Below are positions 11,875-24,919 of a stretch of DNA of 64,000 nt, in pieces. The position numbers and the translations under genes were made by a program. Within the stretch, counting starts at the first letter, position 1. Each line of letters begins with the position of its first letter. The DNA is from Membranipora membranacea (taxonomy: Eukaryota > Bryozoa > Gymnolaemata > Cheilostomatida > Membraniporidae): contig OU612071.1 of the NCBI GenBank assembly GCA_914767715.1, positions 24,425,681 through 24,489,680 of the forward strand, read 5' to 3'. The notes under the pieces are model-generated. The model saw only the letters and a list, made by a program, of their open reading frames with translations. It was not told the origin of the DNA and did no database searches.

Positions 11875-13464
11875 CCTTGTTTTTATCGATAAGTGTAAGT
11901 CTGATATTAACTTGCAGTGTATAACACTTTACTAGGGTACGCGATCCGCAGTGTTGGTGAGATGAACTTGCTGTGTATAACACCAGACTAGAGTACGCAA
12001 TCCGCAGTGTTGGCTGCTGAGAGTACCTCCCAAAACTGAAACTCAAAGCTTCTAATTTGATAATTATTTGAAATTTTTTGACCTTTTGTGTTAACATGCA
12101 CACCTATGAATTCTGATGTATTTCTAAGAGTATATTTAGTAAAGAAAAGAGAATTAAAGAAAGGAAATGAGTCCATAGCCTCGGATCACCTTTTAGTAAT
12201 AAAAGGTTGCGGTTCCCTTGCAATGCAAATACCAGGGACTGTGAGATTGCAGAACTATGGACAAACAAGTTTCTACTATTAACATCATTGTAAATGATTA
12301 TATTCATGAAGAGAAGAGGGCTCAACGGTGTGAGGTCTGAGCTCTAATAAAGATACAGCAGAGTCGTGGCTGTATCAGAAATTGTGGTATAGTAAGAAAG
12401 GGGTCGACCGCTCTGAGTCAAAGCTGGACATCTTGAAAAAATGATAATCACCCTCAGATTTCGTCCAGATCGACTACAGAATTAATCGTGGGGTTTTGCA
12501 TCTTGGTCTCCCTAAGATGAGCAACACCTTATGATCACCTGGAAAGCACTCTGAGTTGAATCTTTCACCAAAATCCTTGATTTATGTGCTCTATCGACGC
12601 ACCAAAAATAAACCAAGAAAAAACATTCAATAACAGTGTCTTGTATCCTAACAAAACTAAAAAGTCTGTTCTCAGATTAAAATGTCTTTTCCCTCTTTCA
12701 TGATCTATATTTATATCAGTCCCTGCAGCAGTTTGTATAGAGATTTATTTTCCTAAGTCTAGTCTAGGTATTGCTCATTTCGGTAGCAGCGTCTAGAGAT
12801 ATTTTATCAACCCTGCTGGTACGATTAATGAGCATAAACACATGATCTCCTCTTTATTACCTACTTTATCAATCTGCTAAACTTCATCCATGCTTATCCG
12901 CTATCATGATACAAGTATCATAATGTCCGATTATGGAATGGAATTTGCCTTGGGATGAAACAACACAACACCAAGTAGTTAAAAGCGATGTTGCTAATAA
13001 GCGCCATCAACACTCTGTTTTATGGGGATGGTGAGATTGAGCAATATTTTTGCGCGCTTGGTACGTGATTGCCAGGTGATTGGTGTTTCTGGAATTGTGG
13101 GTTCCACTGGAGGTAATTGTAAATGTAAACTCTACAAGTTGACCAGTGTAACTGCTGAGTGTGCCTGTGCATCTGTATAGCCCACTAATACTTGATTAGG
13201 CGCCCCTTCATGTGTGCTTGAACCAAATTTTACAATATAGGCCTTCTACCCTTTTCAACACTATAGTTACAATTAAAGCAGCATGGCTTTAACAATAATA
13301 CCGAAACACTTAGAGCCGAGTGTCACAAGAGCGATTTGCACAGAGCATATTTGTGATAGGGAAATTTGCTGTGAGTGATTCTTTCCTGCAGCTCTTTCAT
13401 GTGAAAATTAAATTGTCCCTAAAATCCCAGATAGCAAAGATAGGTAACATCAATGTTAATCAAA

Positions 13465-13996
13465 CAGGACTTTCATTAAAGACGTAGTTTGAGGCTCCTA
13501 TTTTGTATCATATATTATTCTCCATATTTTACTCTATCATGTTAGCCATTTCCAGCTTTAGAATCCAAATAGTGAGGAAGTTATGGCCTTTTAAACTTCC
13601 AGGGGGGATCACCTTCACTTGGCATTTGGAGTCAGCTGGCACACTGTGTGGGACGTCAAAACAGCGTCATACTTATTATGAGTTATTAAACATCGTTGCC
13701 TACATGGCAATTTGGAACTGGGTTCTAGACCCTTTACATCCCTGATCATCGTCCCATCTATTAGTATATCATGATAAGTATGACACATCGTGACGTCCCA
13801 CACGTTGTCCCAGCTGACTCTTACTGCCGATTGACTGCCGTCACCTTGGAAGTTTGAGAGGCCATAACTTCCTCAATATTTGGATTTTAAAGCTGGAAAT
13901 CGCTCACATGATGATGATGATGATGATAGAATAAACTATGGAGAAAAAGATGTGATACAGAATAGCAGCCTCAAACTAAGTCTTAAAGCATGCTTT
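13465..13996. repeat. Foldback element with about 240-bp arms
   Basis: About 13465-13710 is repeated inverted at about 13755-13996. Shared blocks include TAGTTTGAGGCT near each outer end, the TTTCCAGCTTTA block and the GTGTGGGACGTCA block near the inner ends. One arm has gained a (GAT)n microsatellite at about 13905-13927. No coding capacity is recognised. Confidence 0.75.
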
Positions 13997-14029
13997 AATA
14001 CATTCGGAGGCTTCTAAAGATTAAGATCA

Positions 14030-16040
14030 TGTCTAGCACGGAAGTTAATAATTGGCTTAGTTTTACACTCTTTAATCATGAGGGAACAGGTAAGTATTAT
14101 ATCCCGCTTAGCCACGTCAATTACAAGTAATTCAGGCTCATATTTATAGCTAAATTGTTTACTAATTTTGGTACCCACCCATGGAAGAATCTTACAGTTC
14201 AGGTGCAGTTTTAATAGCCCTCTAGTCTAAGCACTCAATCTGTGCCGGGGGGGGGGGAGCTTTAACATAGTAACGCAAGGAAAAATTGCTGTCTGTCAGA
14301 TCAAAAATAATTTACAAAAGATTTTGCTAGTCCCATTTGGAAAGTTTATCACTTAAAATATTTGCACCATGGTGAGATTTGTGAGCATCAGAAATATTTT
14401 GAAGCTTGTTTATCCTGTCCGTACTGAAATTTATCCGGCAAGTTTTGACACAAAACCCACAAGATGTGATGAATTACCAGTGTCACTCATATGCACCATT
14501 TTCATCACAGACAGATTGCAGTGACAGAAGTACACACCACTGTATCTAAAGCTTGTGTAAAAGATCTGAGTTTATTAGTCAAGGTTTAACCTCAGTCACT
14601 AGGCCCTACTCAAAAGTTTAAATGCTATTGCTAGTGTCTCACAATGAGCCTAGGTACAATATTGTAATATACACCTATATGTCTAATGGGTGGTGAAATA
14701 AACCTTCCCCCAACTCTTCACTCTTCTAAAGCTAAGCTCCTCCTGTCACCAATTGCATCAAGTCATGCTTGTTTCGACGGTAATTTTTCCCACTACCTGT
14801 AGGATTACAGATTTGGTAAGAATGTAAGTTAATTTCCGGTAATGAACAACAAGATGCTATCAGATACATCATAATTAATTCCCAGGGCATTGTGATAAGC
14901 TGACATGATTAATAAGATTTTAGAACTGATTTACATGGTATGCTCCGATTAGATTATGTCTGCTGCTAAAATTCTGCTTCCATGTTTCCAATTGTCGATG
15001 TGAATTTGAAGTCTTTTATGCGGGTTTAAATCCCGGCCGCAGCTAATCTTTCTTTAAGTGTTGTCATCATGGAAATTGTATGCGCTCTTCATTCAATTTG
15101 GGAGCGGACAACTCATTTGACATACAGACAGATAGTGAATGCAAGATCAAATTAGAGTTAGTTTGTAGTGGTTCCCATAAAGACTTATAGCTGGCAACTT
15201 GAAATCCAAAGTGGTGAAAATGGGATGCATCAATGTAAAGTTCGACAGACTCGCCATTCAGCAATGTCGCTAAATACAGGCAGCTTGCCTAACACGGCAA
15301 TAAAAAGCTGGCTTAGTTTACACTTTTTCAACATGTGGCTTCAGTAGGTAGGTATTATTCCAGTACATCTGGCCTCAATCAGCTTAACCATGGCATTGAG
15401 GCAATTTATTGTTATAGTTAATGTTCGGCGGAAAATTGAGCGGCGAGCTGATTAGTATTGAATAAAAGGTCACCAGACAAAGATCGCAATTTGAACTATA
15501 AATATCACCCGATGCCCACACCAAGCACTGGGTGATCAAGATTATCTGTGAGATATAACTGAAAGGCTCATATTTAAAATTATATTGCTCTCTAACTCTG
15601 ACACCCACCCATCAATAAATCTTTTGCTTTGGATGGGGTTTTATTATCCTCAGGTTCTTTGGCGAGTGATACTATTATCAGAGAGAGTTTGCAGTGACAG
15701 AGGTACACACCACTAAACCCGAAGCTTCTGTGAAAAGTTTGAACTCATTGATAAAAAATTCGACATCAAGCTTCCCAAAATCTTTTGCTGTTCCAAAGTT
15801 TAGCTCCGTCAATGACTGGGTGTGACCGATGTGGGTTTGTGCCAATGGTAATTTTTCTCACTACTGTAGGATTAAGGATTTTCTATGTAATGTAACCTTC
15901 ATATTCTGTAATGAACAATTTGCTATCAGCCACATCATAATTAATTGCCTGGGCGTCATGATGAGCTGAGATTATTTGTCAGATTTAACTTCAGATATAC
16001 CAGGTATGCTGCTATAAGATCATGTCTTCTTACCAATCCG
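14030..16040 (+). repeat. Direct segmental duplication, two diverged units
   Basis: About 14030-14980 and 15285-16040 share ordered blocks. Each has a GGCTTAGTTT(T)ACACT start, a GGCTCATATTTA block, a TTTGCAGTGACAGA block followed by GTACACACCACT, and ACATCATAATTAATT followed by a GCTGA-containing tail. A weak third start is seen near 16215. The units differ by many indels and hold no convincing ORF. A run of 11 G lies at about 14247-14257. Confidence 0.65.
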
Positions 16041-16789
16041 CTATCTGGTACGAAAAAGTTAAATAGGAACATTTACGCATAAAAACATTCATTTAAAACC
16101 ATTATGGCTTAGATAATGGATTATCAGCAAAGAAGGTCTATTACCACATAGGATGAAGCGACTGATTAATTGACAACATGCGGCATACAGCTAGATCATA
16201 ATTAATTCTCTCTGACGAACACTGCACAGGTAAAAAAATAAATTGCCTTGATTTTACACTGTAGGAGGAAGGAGGAGATGGAGGCTTAAATTAATTAATG
16301 AGGTTTACTGTAAGATTAAAGGGATTCCAAATTTTCAAACACTGTCATGCTCAAATGCCTTCAAACTGCCTTGAATAGGTTTGGAAATATGTCCTAGCCT
16401 CAAATTTGACATTTATATTCTGTATATTGGAGTTGTAAAAACCTACATTTTGTTGACCTATTTAAACAAGAAAATATAACCTAGATCAGATAATTCCTGT
16501 CACCAAGTGCTAGTATTTCAGCCTGAGACTTATAACATTTAGCATTAAATTAGCATAGGCATTTAGCTCTGGTTAATTTAAATAGAACTTAGCCTGAGCC
16601 ATGTGCAGTAGTCCATATCTGGATTACAATCACGACCAGTTTTGTTCTGCTGTGCGAGGGAGTAATATATAGTGCAAGGTATATTGAATACAGAGATTAG
16701 CAATTGACGTTATCGGTCATGATGAGCATGGGCAGTGCTCTAAAATCCGGACTTGTAAATAAATTCTTGCTGATTAGCTGAAAATGTGT

Positions 16790-17320
16790 TGACCTAATCT
16801 TTGCCATACCGTTCCATACATGCTGTCAAAATGACCATTACTTAAGCCAGAAAATTATTTTTGCCTGCCTACCAAAAAGGCCAATTTAAGGGGCTTTTTT
16901 AGGTGTTTTTTTGCATTCTGTGGTGCGTAATTCGGGGAAAGCTGACATGCTGCAGTGCCATTTTCTGTTGGCATTTCCTGTTTTTACTATGCTTAATCAA
17001 AGCCGCTTTGTATGTGATAATTTTCAAAAATAATTTTCTGGCCTAAGTAATGGTCATTTTGAGGGCATGTTTGGCGTTATGGAAATATGACGCAAAATGT
17101 ATCTACTTATGACGGTCTGTGCTGATCTTGATAAATTTTTGATACTGCTGAAAATATGAGTGTGTGTCATTTAATCAGTCCTTTGGTTGAAAAAAGCAAA
17201 CAATTTGGTTATTACTTATTTAATCTATCTCAAATCGTTGCTTTAAATTTCACGTTAATTCCTCAAATTGAAAAAATCACACACATCGTGACGTGACGTA
17301 ACGTAAAAAGCCACTTTTCA
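16790..17320 (+). mobile_element. Truncated internal copy of the TTAA foldback family
   Basis: Blocks such as CATGCTGTCAAAA, AAGGGGCTTTTTTAGG, ATTCTGTGGTGCG and CACACACATCGTGACGTGACG match the 21488-22850 palindrome. Both TTAA ends are missing. It stops about 35 bp before a TSP1 exon. Confidence 0.7.
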
Positions 17321-17354
17321 TGTCTATTTGATAATTATAAGTCATCAATTGCAG

Positions 17355-17516
17355 TGTCCGGTCGAGGGAGGATTCATTGTATGGGCCATAACAAGTCGGT
17401 GCTCAGTTACCTGTGGAGCCGGGAAATTTATCCAAACAAGGAGGTGTACAAATCCCAAACCTTTATTTGGTGGTGGAGAGTGCAGCGGTGCCCTGGAACA
17501 ACTCAGTTCATTAAAA
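17355..17516 (+). CDS. TSP1-domain exon (partial gene)
   Basis: An acceptor TTGCAG precedes a frame that starts CPVEGG and continues with a Trp, then CSVTCGAG, a TRRC motif, a Pro-rich turn, GGGEC and CSG-like residues. These are the spaced cysteines and CSVTCG heparin-binding motif of thrombospondin type-1 repeats. The last cysteine of the fold is missing and probably lay in the next exon; a GTATTT donor follows at about 17517. TSP1 repeats occur in secreted and cell-surface matrix proteins. No other exon of the same gene can be joined with confidence, so this may be one exon of a large gene with long introns, or a relic. Confidence 0.65.
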
Positions 17517-17519
17517 GTA

Positions 17520-20500
17520 TTTTGGCTTCAAGTTGCTGTAGAGTTATCTCCTCATTTTCATACAATTTTGTTCTCATTATGAACTAGAAGTTATCCCACT
17601 TTGCCCAATTTTTCATATCCCGTCCTTGTATCCGGCTAAACATAGAGAATTCTTTACAGAAGAAGAATCTAGGATCAAAATTTGAACGTCTCCAAACATT
17701 AGAAATTTTATCAGCATACAAGTTCTTTCTGTATACAGGTATTATTTCAAACTCCAAGCACCAAGCAGAACAATCAATTGTGTTAATGTCGTTAAAAACG
17801 CTCCATTAACCCTTATATTTGCAAGATAATAATAGAATAGATAGCGATAGATATTTGATTTACGATTTTTAATCCAAATTCAATACTACTGCTTTTAATT
17901 TTTGCTGGACTGGGCAATAGTTTTTGAGCGGTTAAATTAAATGAGGTCGCATAATTCATCTACTGGTACTTGAATCAACCCACCTAAACCAGTGATACGA
18001 ACAAAGTTTGAGCCAGGAATACCCATCAAACAATTAAAAATATTTTAATCCTACGAAATACACAAGAAGGCCTGACACTATCACATTTCAAACAAGGATT
18101 AATCGAGGAAAAAATGTCAATTAAAAATTAGAGAAGTTTATCAGGGTTGTTTCAAAAATAAATTACTGTCTTTCAAGCAAAATGTTCAAGAGTAGATTGG
18201 GCAGTGCTTCTGATTTGAGCAAAAATAAGTGTCACGTTTCAAATCCCAAATCCTTCCCTCAAAGAAGCCCTAATGGTAGTAGTATTGATATTATAAAGGC
18301 ATATTATGTCAGATATAAAATACTTTCTAGTTATTATTCGATTATGATCAGGTAAACACCAGAGAAGGCATGACAGGGATTTCATTTTGCAGCTTAATTT
18401 GAGCTAGAATATTCCCAAATGCAGTCACCAATAGCTCCTTGGCCATATGCCATCAACAGCTCGAAGTCAATATGGTTAGTTGGGTATCCAGATAAATAAA
18501 ATCACAGTATGAAAGGTATTTACTATGGTATCTACCTGTCATGAGGATATTATTGTTCACTGTGTTGAGGGCTGTGATGCCATACAGAGAGCAATGAGTT
18601 ACAGGTAGCGCTGTCACGATTTTGTATTTGGCTAGGACTGCCTCGATTCTGATTGTGGCATCGATTTTCTCGATTTCAATTTTTCGATTTTACACCTTCG
18701 CTTTCAACCAACCCTGGTCCCAATTTCGATTTTCCATTTCTCCTTATCGGTTTCCTTACCGATCTCCTTTTCAATTTTTGGTATCGATATATAGTTATAA
18801 TCTTTGAGATTAGTTAGTGAGTGAATTGAAGTGTGATAAGGTATTGTGTGAATGAAAAGAGGAATCGTAATAACCACATATCAACCATAGTAACCGTGAC
18901 AATGAATATACGGCTGTGCAATCGACTTCAGCTGTCACCTTATTAAATCCCGATAATGAGGTGTGATCGATTAGGTATTCCCGACAGAATGTATTGTGAC
19001 AGCACTAGTTACTAGGGTCTTAGCCCCTGATTATATTCAAAATTATATTGAGTAAGCCTAAATTATTAGCCATTGTTTTGTAAGCCTAATGCCAGTAATC
19101 ACTACTAGTATGCCTACCTGTAAATATGAGAGCACTACATAGCAAATTATTTGATTGTAGGACTAAACAGAGAGACATTGCGACAACGCAAACCAACACA
19201 ATTATGAGATTATGTCCACTTAATCTTGTCACCAAACAATAGCTCAAGCGCCTGTTTTTAAAACAATTTTAATTACCCACACAATTACACATCATTATGA
19301 AAAGCAGCACATGATAACCCTATATGAGAAGAATGCTGTGTGTACAGCCTCTGCTTACAATTGAAATTGCTAGAATAATAAATTACGCTGTGTTAAGCAT
19401 TGTCCAGCTCCTATCTCAATTTTAACTTATGTATCCCTATGCTCAGTACCAAGACATGCACATATTTTGGTAACCTTCCCCTTATCATAATAGATAGATT
19501 GCAATTCAGTATTCATAGATCAGTTTCTTGCAAAAATCTATAATCAAGGAGTTACCCATGCCTGCCTATTGTCAAGCCCAGGGGACTAACCAAACCCATG
19601 ACCTCCAATACATGCGTGCTTAGCGACTGACACTCTTGGCGTATACCACCCACTCTTAACTCAATTGCATTGCCGTTTGACTAAATAAGCCATCACAAAA
19701 GTACAAAGAAGATCTTTTCGGACCGACAGAATCAGTATATTGTGGAGGCATGTGTCATATGAGATTATAATAATATTAATAACCATTCACGTCATGGTTT
19801 CACTGGCTTGCTATGCTTGGCTCAGGGCGGCTCTACTGGTCGTGGAGCAAGTCAATTGAATAGTATAAAACTCATGCACTTTCCCCAACAATCTGTTGTT
19901 TGACAAAGGTGAGCTAAACTTGGAAATTACAACTTAACTACACATGAATAAAAAATCTTGTTGAGATATTAAACATTGAAATAAGATGGGAAACCAAACA
20001 AGACCAATTGTGCCCAAGACTCATTTCCACATTCGATGTTGAATGATGAGATTTTCTGCTAAATTACTGGATTCGAATCAGCACCATCGATAATTTATTT
20101 TATAATCAGAATATTTTGTAAAATGTAATATTAACAATTTACAATCTTTGGTATTAACAGTATCAGGCAAACTGTAGTGGATTATAATTGTACTTGTGGC
20201 ATTTGGGCAAAGGATTATTGTGCCTCATACATTGATTGAATTGAACTCTTGTTATAGATGGGGCTTTGTTTTGACAAAGAGAGTATATCAAAGGCTAAGG
20301 TCTCTGGCGTATTGCGCAATCGTTAGCATACATCAGGCATACTTTTAAAAAATAGATATGCATGCTACATTTTGCTTGTATGCAATTTACAATGATGCAA
20401 AAATTGTCATTTTTGGACAGCCCTATTCTAAACGACCAAAAAAAATTTGGAAGAAATCGGACTATTGGAAGTAGGTTTGCGATACATTACCTTGTTAGTA

Positions 20501-20925
20501 AAGGCTGTTTTTTGTAGATTTCTTTGAGAAATATTATTTTTTTAAATATTACTGTTGCTCATTGGGTTTATATTGGTATAATGCATAATTACATGTGAGT
20601 ATAATTCACCTATGATAAATACACTTCCCTAGAGTGAAGCTCAAAGTTTGGTCAGGAGGAGATAATTACTAAATTCAGCCAATACTTTTAATGAACTGAG
20701 AACCTTCTACTGTAGCCTGTACTCCGGTAGTAGATGTGAGTAACTTCAGAATAATCACTTGCCCTTGTAGCCAATGTAAACTTTATTTTTGCTTCACAAA
20801 TATTTCATTATCATCACCACTACCTCCATTTAACAATGGATTGAGCAATATTTGATATCTATACTTTTGCAAACTTCCATTTATTGCATCATTAATTGCT
20901 AGTTGAACAGTTCCTCGTCTTACTT
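17520..20925. other. 3.4 kb without a recognised gene
   Basis: AT-rich sequence. The only visible structure is a pyrimidine-rich stretch at about 18630-18795 with many CGATTT-like repeats. Possible intron between TSP1 exons. Confidence 0.5.
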
Positions 20926-20928
20926 TAG

Positions 20929-21085
20929 TGTCCAGTGGATGGATTGGGTTCAAACGACGGAATGCTCGGCTACCTGTGGGGAGGATGCTACTGCCATCTT
21001 CTCAGGAAATGTGCTGGCCAAGCGGGTTCAGGCCTCGGTTGTTCCGGGGTAGACACGAAGGAGTCACAATGTATCCACCTGTAAC
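20929..21085 (+). pseudogene. TSP1 exon with two compensating frameshifts
   Basis: The first codons read CPVDG in one frame, the middle reads DWVQTTECSATCGED in the next frame, and the end (GLGCSGVDTKESQC) is back in the first frame. The first frame stays open throughout but replaces the WxxW-CSxTCG core by unrelated residues. The exon starts AG|TGTCC like the one at 17355 and ends at a CT|GTAACA donor. It is a TSP1 repeat that has suffered two small indels, so it is probably no longer functional. Confidence 0.6.
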
Positions 21086-21183
21086 AAATGTAGGTAGTTT
21101 GGGGTAATCTATTGTAAAGGAAATCTGTTGGGCTTAAGTGAACACTATGTAGACTTGACCATAGCCTGTCTTGACAAGCTTTG

Positions 21184-21881
21184 TTCCCATTCAAAAAGAG
21201 AAGATAGCCCAGATTCGAGTTCAATATATATTATTGAGTTTGTGGCTCATTCTATATCCCACCACAGAGGGCAGACACCTAAGTACACTACACCCAATAA
21301 AGCTTGTAGGAAACAAACTGAGACTCAATCTGAAATCAAATGCTCTTTTTGAATCAACATCGCTGCCGCTGCCATTGTCATTTTGTTGTATTTTTCTTGT
21401 TATCTCTAGCAGTATGTTACGAGGTCTGTTCATATTTGAAGAATATTACTGCCTCCTGTGGATTGTCATACATTTTTACACAAGCTCTTAAGGTAGAGAC
21501 ACGGGGGTCAGCAAATATGGACTTTCCATGCAACGTTGGAAAGCTGCTGGGCTACTGATCGTGAATATTCCATCAAAAAGAAGATTAGAAGACGTTGCGT
21601 CATTTTATTAAGGAAATGAGGCCGAAAAGGCTGTTTCTAGAAAAGTGGATGGCTGAGCTAGCTTGATGGTTAGAAATTTCAAAACAGGTTTTATTTGTTT
21701 TAAGAGATATAGTTAATCCTAATTTTTGATTGAAAACAATATGTATTGAGCCCAAAGTGGCTTTATACATTTCAACATAATGTGCGTATTTTTTTGAATT
21801 GGATGAAATGATGTGAAACTTTAAGCAAGGATTTGTGATAGATTAATTAAGCAAGAGCCAATTGTTTTGCTATTTTCATCT
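21184..21881 (+). repeat. Left arm of a 0.7-kb inverted duplication
   Basis: Matches the reverse complement of 25432-26125 at roughly 95 percent. It covers a unique segment (21184-21487) and the first 394 bp of the foldback element at 21488. The part near 21310-21425 has a third copy at 25308-25415. A TSP1 exon fragment stands just outside each arm. Confidence 0.8.
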
Positions 21882-22850
21882 GAAGGGCTGATTAAATGTC
21901 ACACACCCCAAGTTTCAGCAATATACCAAATTTATCAAGATCAGTACAGACCATCTAAGGTAGATACTTTTGGAGTTGTTTTTTCCATAACGCCAAACAT
22001 GCTGTCAAAAGGACCATTACTGAGGCCAGAGAATTTCTTTTTTAAAATTTCTCACATACGAAGCCGCTTTGATGAAGCATAGTACAAACAGGAAATACCA
22101 ACAGAATATGGCACTACGCATCAGTTTTTCCCGAATTGGCACCAAAAAATGCCCAAAAACACCTTAAAAAGCCCCTAAAATTGGCTATTTTTGGCATTCT
22201 GTGGTGCGCAATTCCGAGAAAACTGACACACGATGCCATAATTTGTTGAAATTTCCTGTTTTTATTATGCTTCATCAAAGTGGCTTTGTATGTGAGAAAT
22301 TATAAAAAAAAATTCTCTGGCCTCAGTAACGGTCCTTTTGACAGCATGTTTGGTGTTATGGAAAAACAACTCCAAATGTATCTAACTTTGATGGTCCATG
22401 CTGATTTTGATAAATTAGTTATACTGCTGACAATTGGGATGTGCGCCATTCAAACAGCCATTTGGTGGAAGATAGCGAAATATTTGGCTCTCACATATCT
22501 CTCAAATCGTTGCTTAAAAATTCACGCTATATCTTCAAATTTAAAAAATCACACACATTATGACGTGACGTAAAAAGCCTTTATGGGCCCATCAAAAATT
22601 ATTTTCAACCAAAAATTAGGATGAACTATAATATATCTAAGAATAATTATAACCTGTTTTAAATTTCTAGCATTCAAAGTAGCTCAGCCATCCACTTTGC
22701 TAAAAACAGCTTTTTCGGCCCATTTCTTCGATTAAATGAAGCAACGTCATCCAATCACATTTTTGGTGAGCTGTTAGCGATCAGTAGCTCGACAGCTTTT
22801 TAACGATGTAAAGAACATTCATATTGCTGACCCCAAAGTCTCTACCTTAA
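21488..22850. mobile_element. TTAA-flanked foldback element, copy B, 1.36-kb palindrome
   Basis: Starts TTAA-GGTAGAGACAC and ends GTCTCTACC-TTAA. The arms of about 680 bp meet near 22170 with almost no loop. It includes the inner part that copy A (9505-10368) lacks. No transposase frame is seen; all ORFs here are accidental. A TTAA target supports a piggyBac-type origin. Confidence 0.85.
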
Positions 22851-22854
22851 AGAT

Positions 22855-24440
22855 AATTTCAGCCCAGCAATCTTCTGGCGCATAGCAAGTTGTTCACTAT
22901 CTAGCATGACGATGCTTTGACAGACCATCGGTGATAGAAGTCAATACAACTTTGAAAGATAAAATCAGTATGCCCTGAGTGGATGCATTAAACGATGTAG
23001 TTAGATTATGTATCTCAGCAGTGGTTCCTAGATAGATATAAAATCTTTTATGCCTGATATTGCATAATTTGGTGGTTTAGATTATTGGTGTTTGACACAT
23101 GGTGATTGGTATGGCGATTAGCAAACCACTATCGGGTAGGTAGACACAGACATTCTCTGTCATTTTTGCCTAATTGATGAATTAGCCTAGGTCGCAAAGC
23201 ATTATATGCGGAGAGAGGAAAGCCTCCTTAGAAAATAATATACCTTTAGAGAGAATGCACATATTTGAACACTGTCCAGGAGTTCAACTCAAGGATCAAG
23301 AATGGATGTCAGGTGTATCTAGGTATGGTAGTGTCTCCATATCCATAGACTGACGATGCTGATATCCCCATTCTCGAGCACACACGCTGTTTTGATTATT
23401 GTAAACTTTGCGGATAATGGCACTTTTTGTCTTATGTACACCTACTTTACATGTACATTCACTCCTTCTATGTCTTTGTTCCCGACTGGCTGTCTCACTG
23501 GCTATCCATGAATACCATCGTTTTTAATGTTGATTCTATGTATGCATGTTGGTTTATTCAACTCAATAAATTTGTCATCTAGTTGTTTCGGACTTCAGGG
23601 TGATGTAAAATGTAAATGGATTTGACTGCCTCCTAAAGAGGAGTATTGATAATTGTGTTAGCAGTGGGATACCTGGAGAAACTTTCTATTTTTTCATTAG
23701 ATCTTGTCCATCTGTGTGCATCACAGACACTCAGCACATCATAACATAGATGTGCTGAGAGCACATGTCACTGCATACAACAGTCACTTAGGAAATTAAT
23801 TTGTCGAGTTTTTGAGTTATTTCGTCAGTATGGATCTGATTTGGGGGGCTAGTGTTGGGTAACTTGCAAGATTTGGTACAAACTATAAAGCATTGCATGG
23901 ACCATTTTTGGGTGAATCTGAAATAAGCAAGGCTTCGTCAGCAGGAAGAATCAATTGCTCCATTATAATCTTATTTTAACAGAGCAAACAAGCGCATCGG
24001 TTTGAAATGAAAATCACTCATTTCCATGCTTGAATAACAGCGGACAGGGAATGCGTCAAAGTCATAGTCGTTGACTGTAATGTACAGTGGTTCTTCTAAT
24101 CTTCGACATGGGCTCATGACAGATATAAAGTTTGTTTTGATTAGCGGTCTCAACTCATCAAATAGTGTGTATACAAATTATAGAACTTTCTTTTGAACAT
24201 CTATGTCATCAGTTAGACTTGTGAGTGACTTCGTCATTTATTTGCAAAAATTGTTATCTAACCACAATAGTCACTAATATTACAATATTTCCCCAATAAC
24301 AGGCTCATCACAAGTCGCCTGGACTAGTTGGGCGGTGCATGAGTAGGCAACTCAATGTTGTTAACTTATAACCCCAAAACCTACCAGACCAAATAACCCT
24401 GATGATTAATTTAATATGCAAATGCATGTGTGATAGTAGC
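22855..24440. other. 1.6 kb without a recognised gene
   Basis: No domain, repeat family or splice-framed exon could be supported. The short reverse frame at 23971-24153 has no visible motif. Confidence 0.45.
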
Positions 24441-24445
24441 CTGTC

Positions 24446-24489
24446 TTGACAAGCTTTGTTCGGTGGGGGGAGGGAACAAAGCTTGTCAA
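24446..24489. repeat. 16-bp perfect hairpin, repeated terminal motif
   Basis: TTGACAAGCTTTGTTC, a G-rich 12-base loop, then the exact inverse. The left half, preceded by GCCTGTC, also occurs at about 21166 and 26711. At 26711 a similar G-rich loop follows, but the second half is broken. It behaves like the end of a small inverted-repeat element. Confidence 0.65.
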
Positions 24490-24919
24490 CTCTTGCATGC
24501 TCGACTGTCGAGCAGTCGATATTAAATATTGTCTTCTCTTGCGATCGGGAAGATAACTCCTTTATCTCACTAATCAAATTGTCATAACTAATCTAATGCC
24601 TTATCATAACTATTTTACACCCCAATCGGTTAAAAAAGATATGCAACTAACAGATATCTCATTTAACTTGCATTTCTGACTGACTAGTAAAATGATTGTG
24701 AGGACACTGTTTCACTTTGTTTGACATCTATATTTTACATCTTAGTGAGACAAAATCCATTGACGAGATTGGAATGCTGAGTGCTAAATTTTTTGATGAT
24801 GTTAACTTAATATATCAAATCACATGGGTTAACTATGCATTATTATTGCCAATTTGTAGCTTGAACTGTGCGGCGATTTCTATCAGCTACCTCCTGATAG
24901 GCTGGATCTTGGGCACTAT

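Noticed and set aside
15022-15045. tRNA gene candidate from the B-box-like motif
   Set aside because: No D arm or anticodon stem can be folded upstream; kept only as a possible SINE relic.
21340-21558. ORF with a hydrophobic run resembling a signal peptide, also on the mirrored arm
   Set aside because: The frame runs through the TTAA end of the foldback element, so its conservation comes from the recent inverted duplication.
24308-24577. Possible TSP1 start (SSQVAWTSW) on the plus strand near 24303
   Set aside because: No CSxTCG core follows, and the reverse ORF there is repeat-derived.
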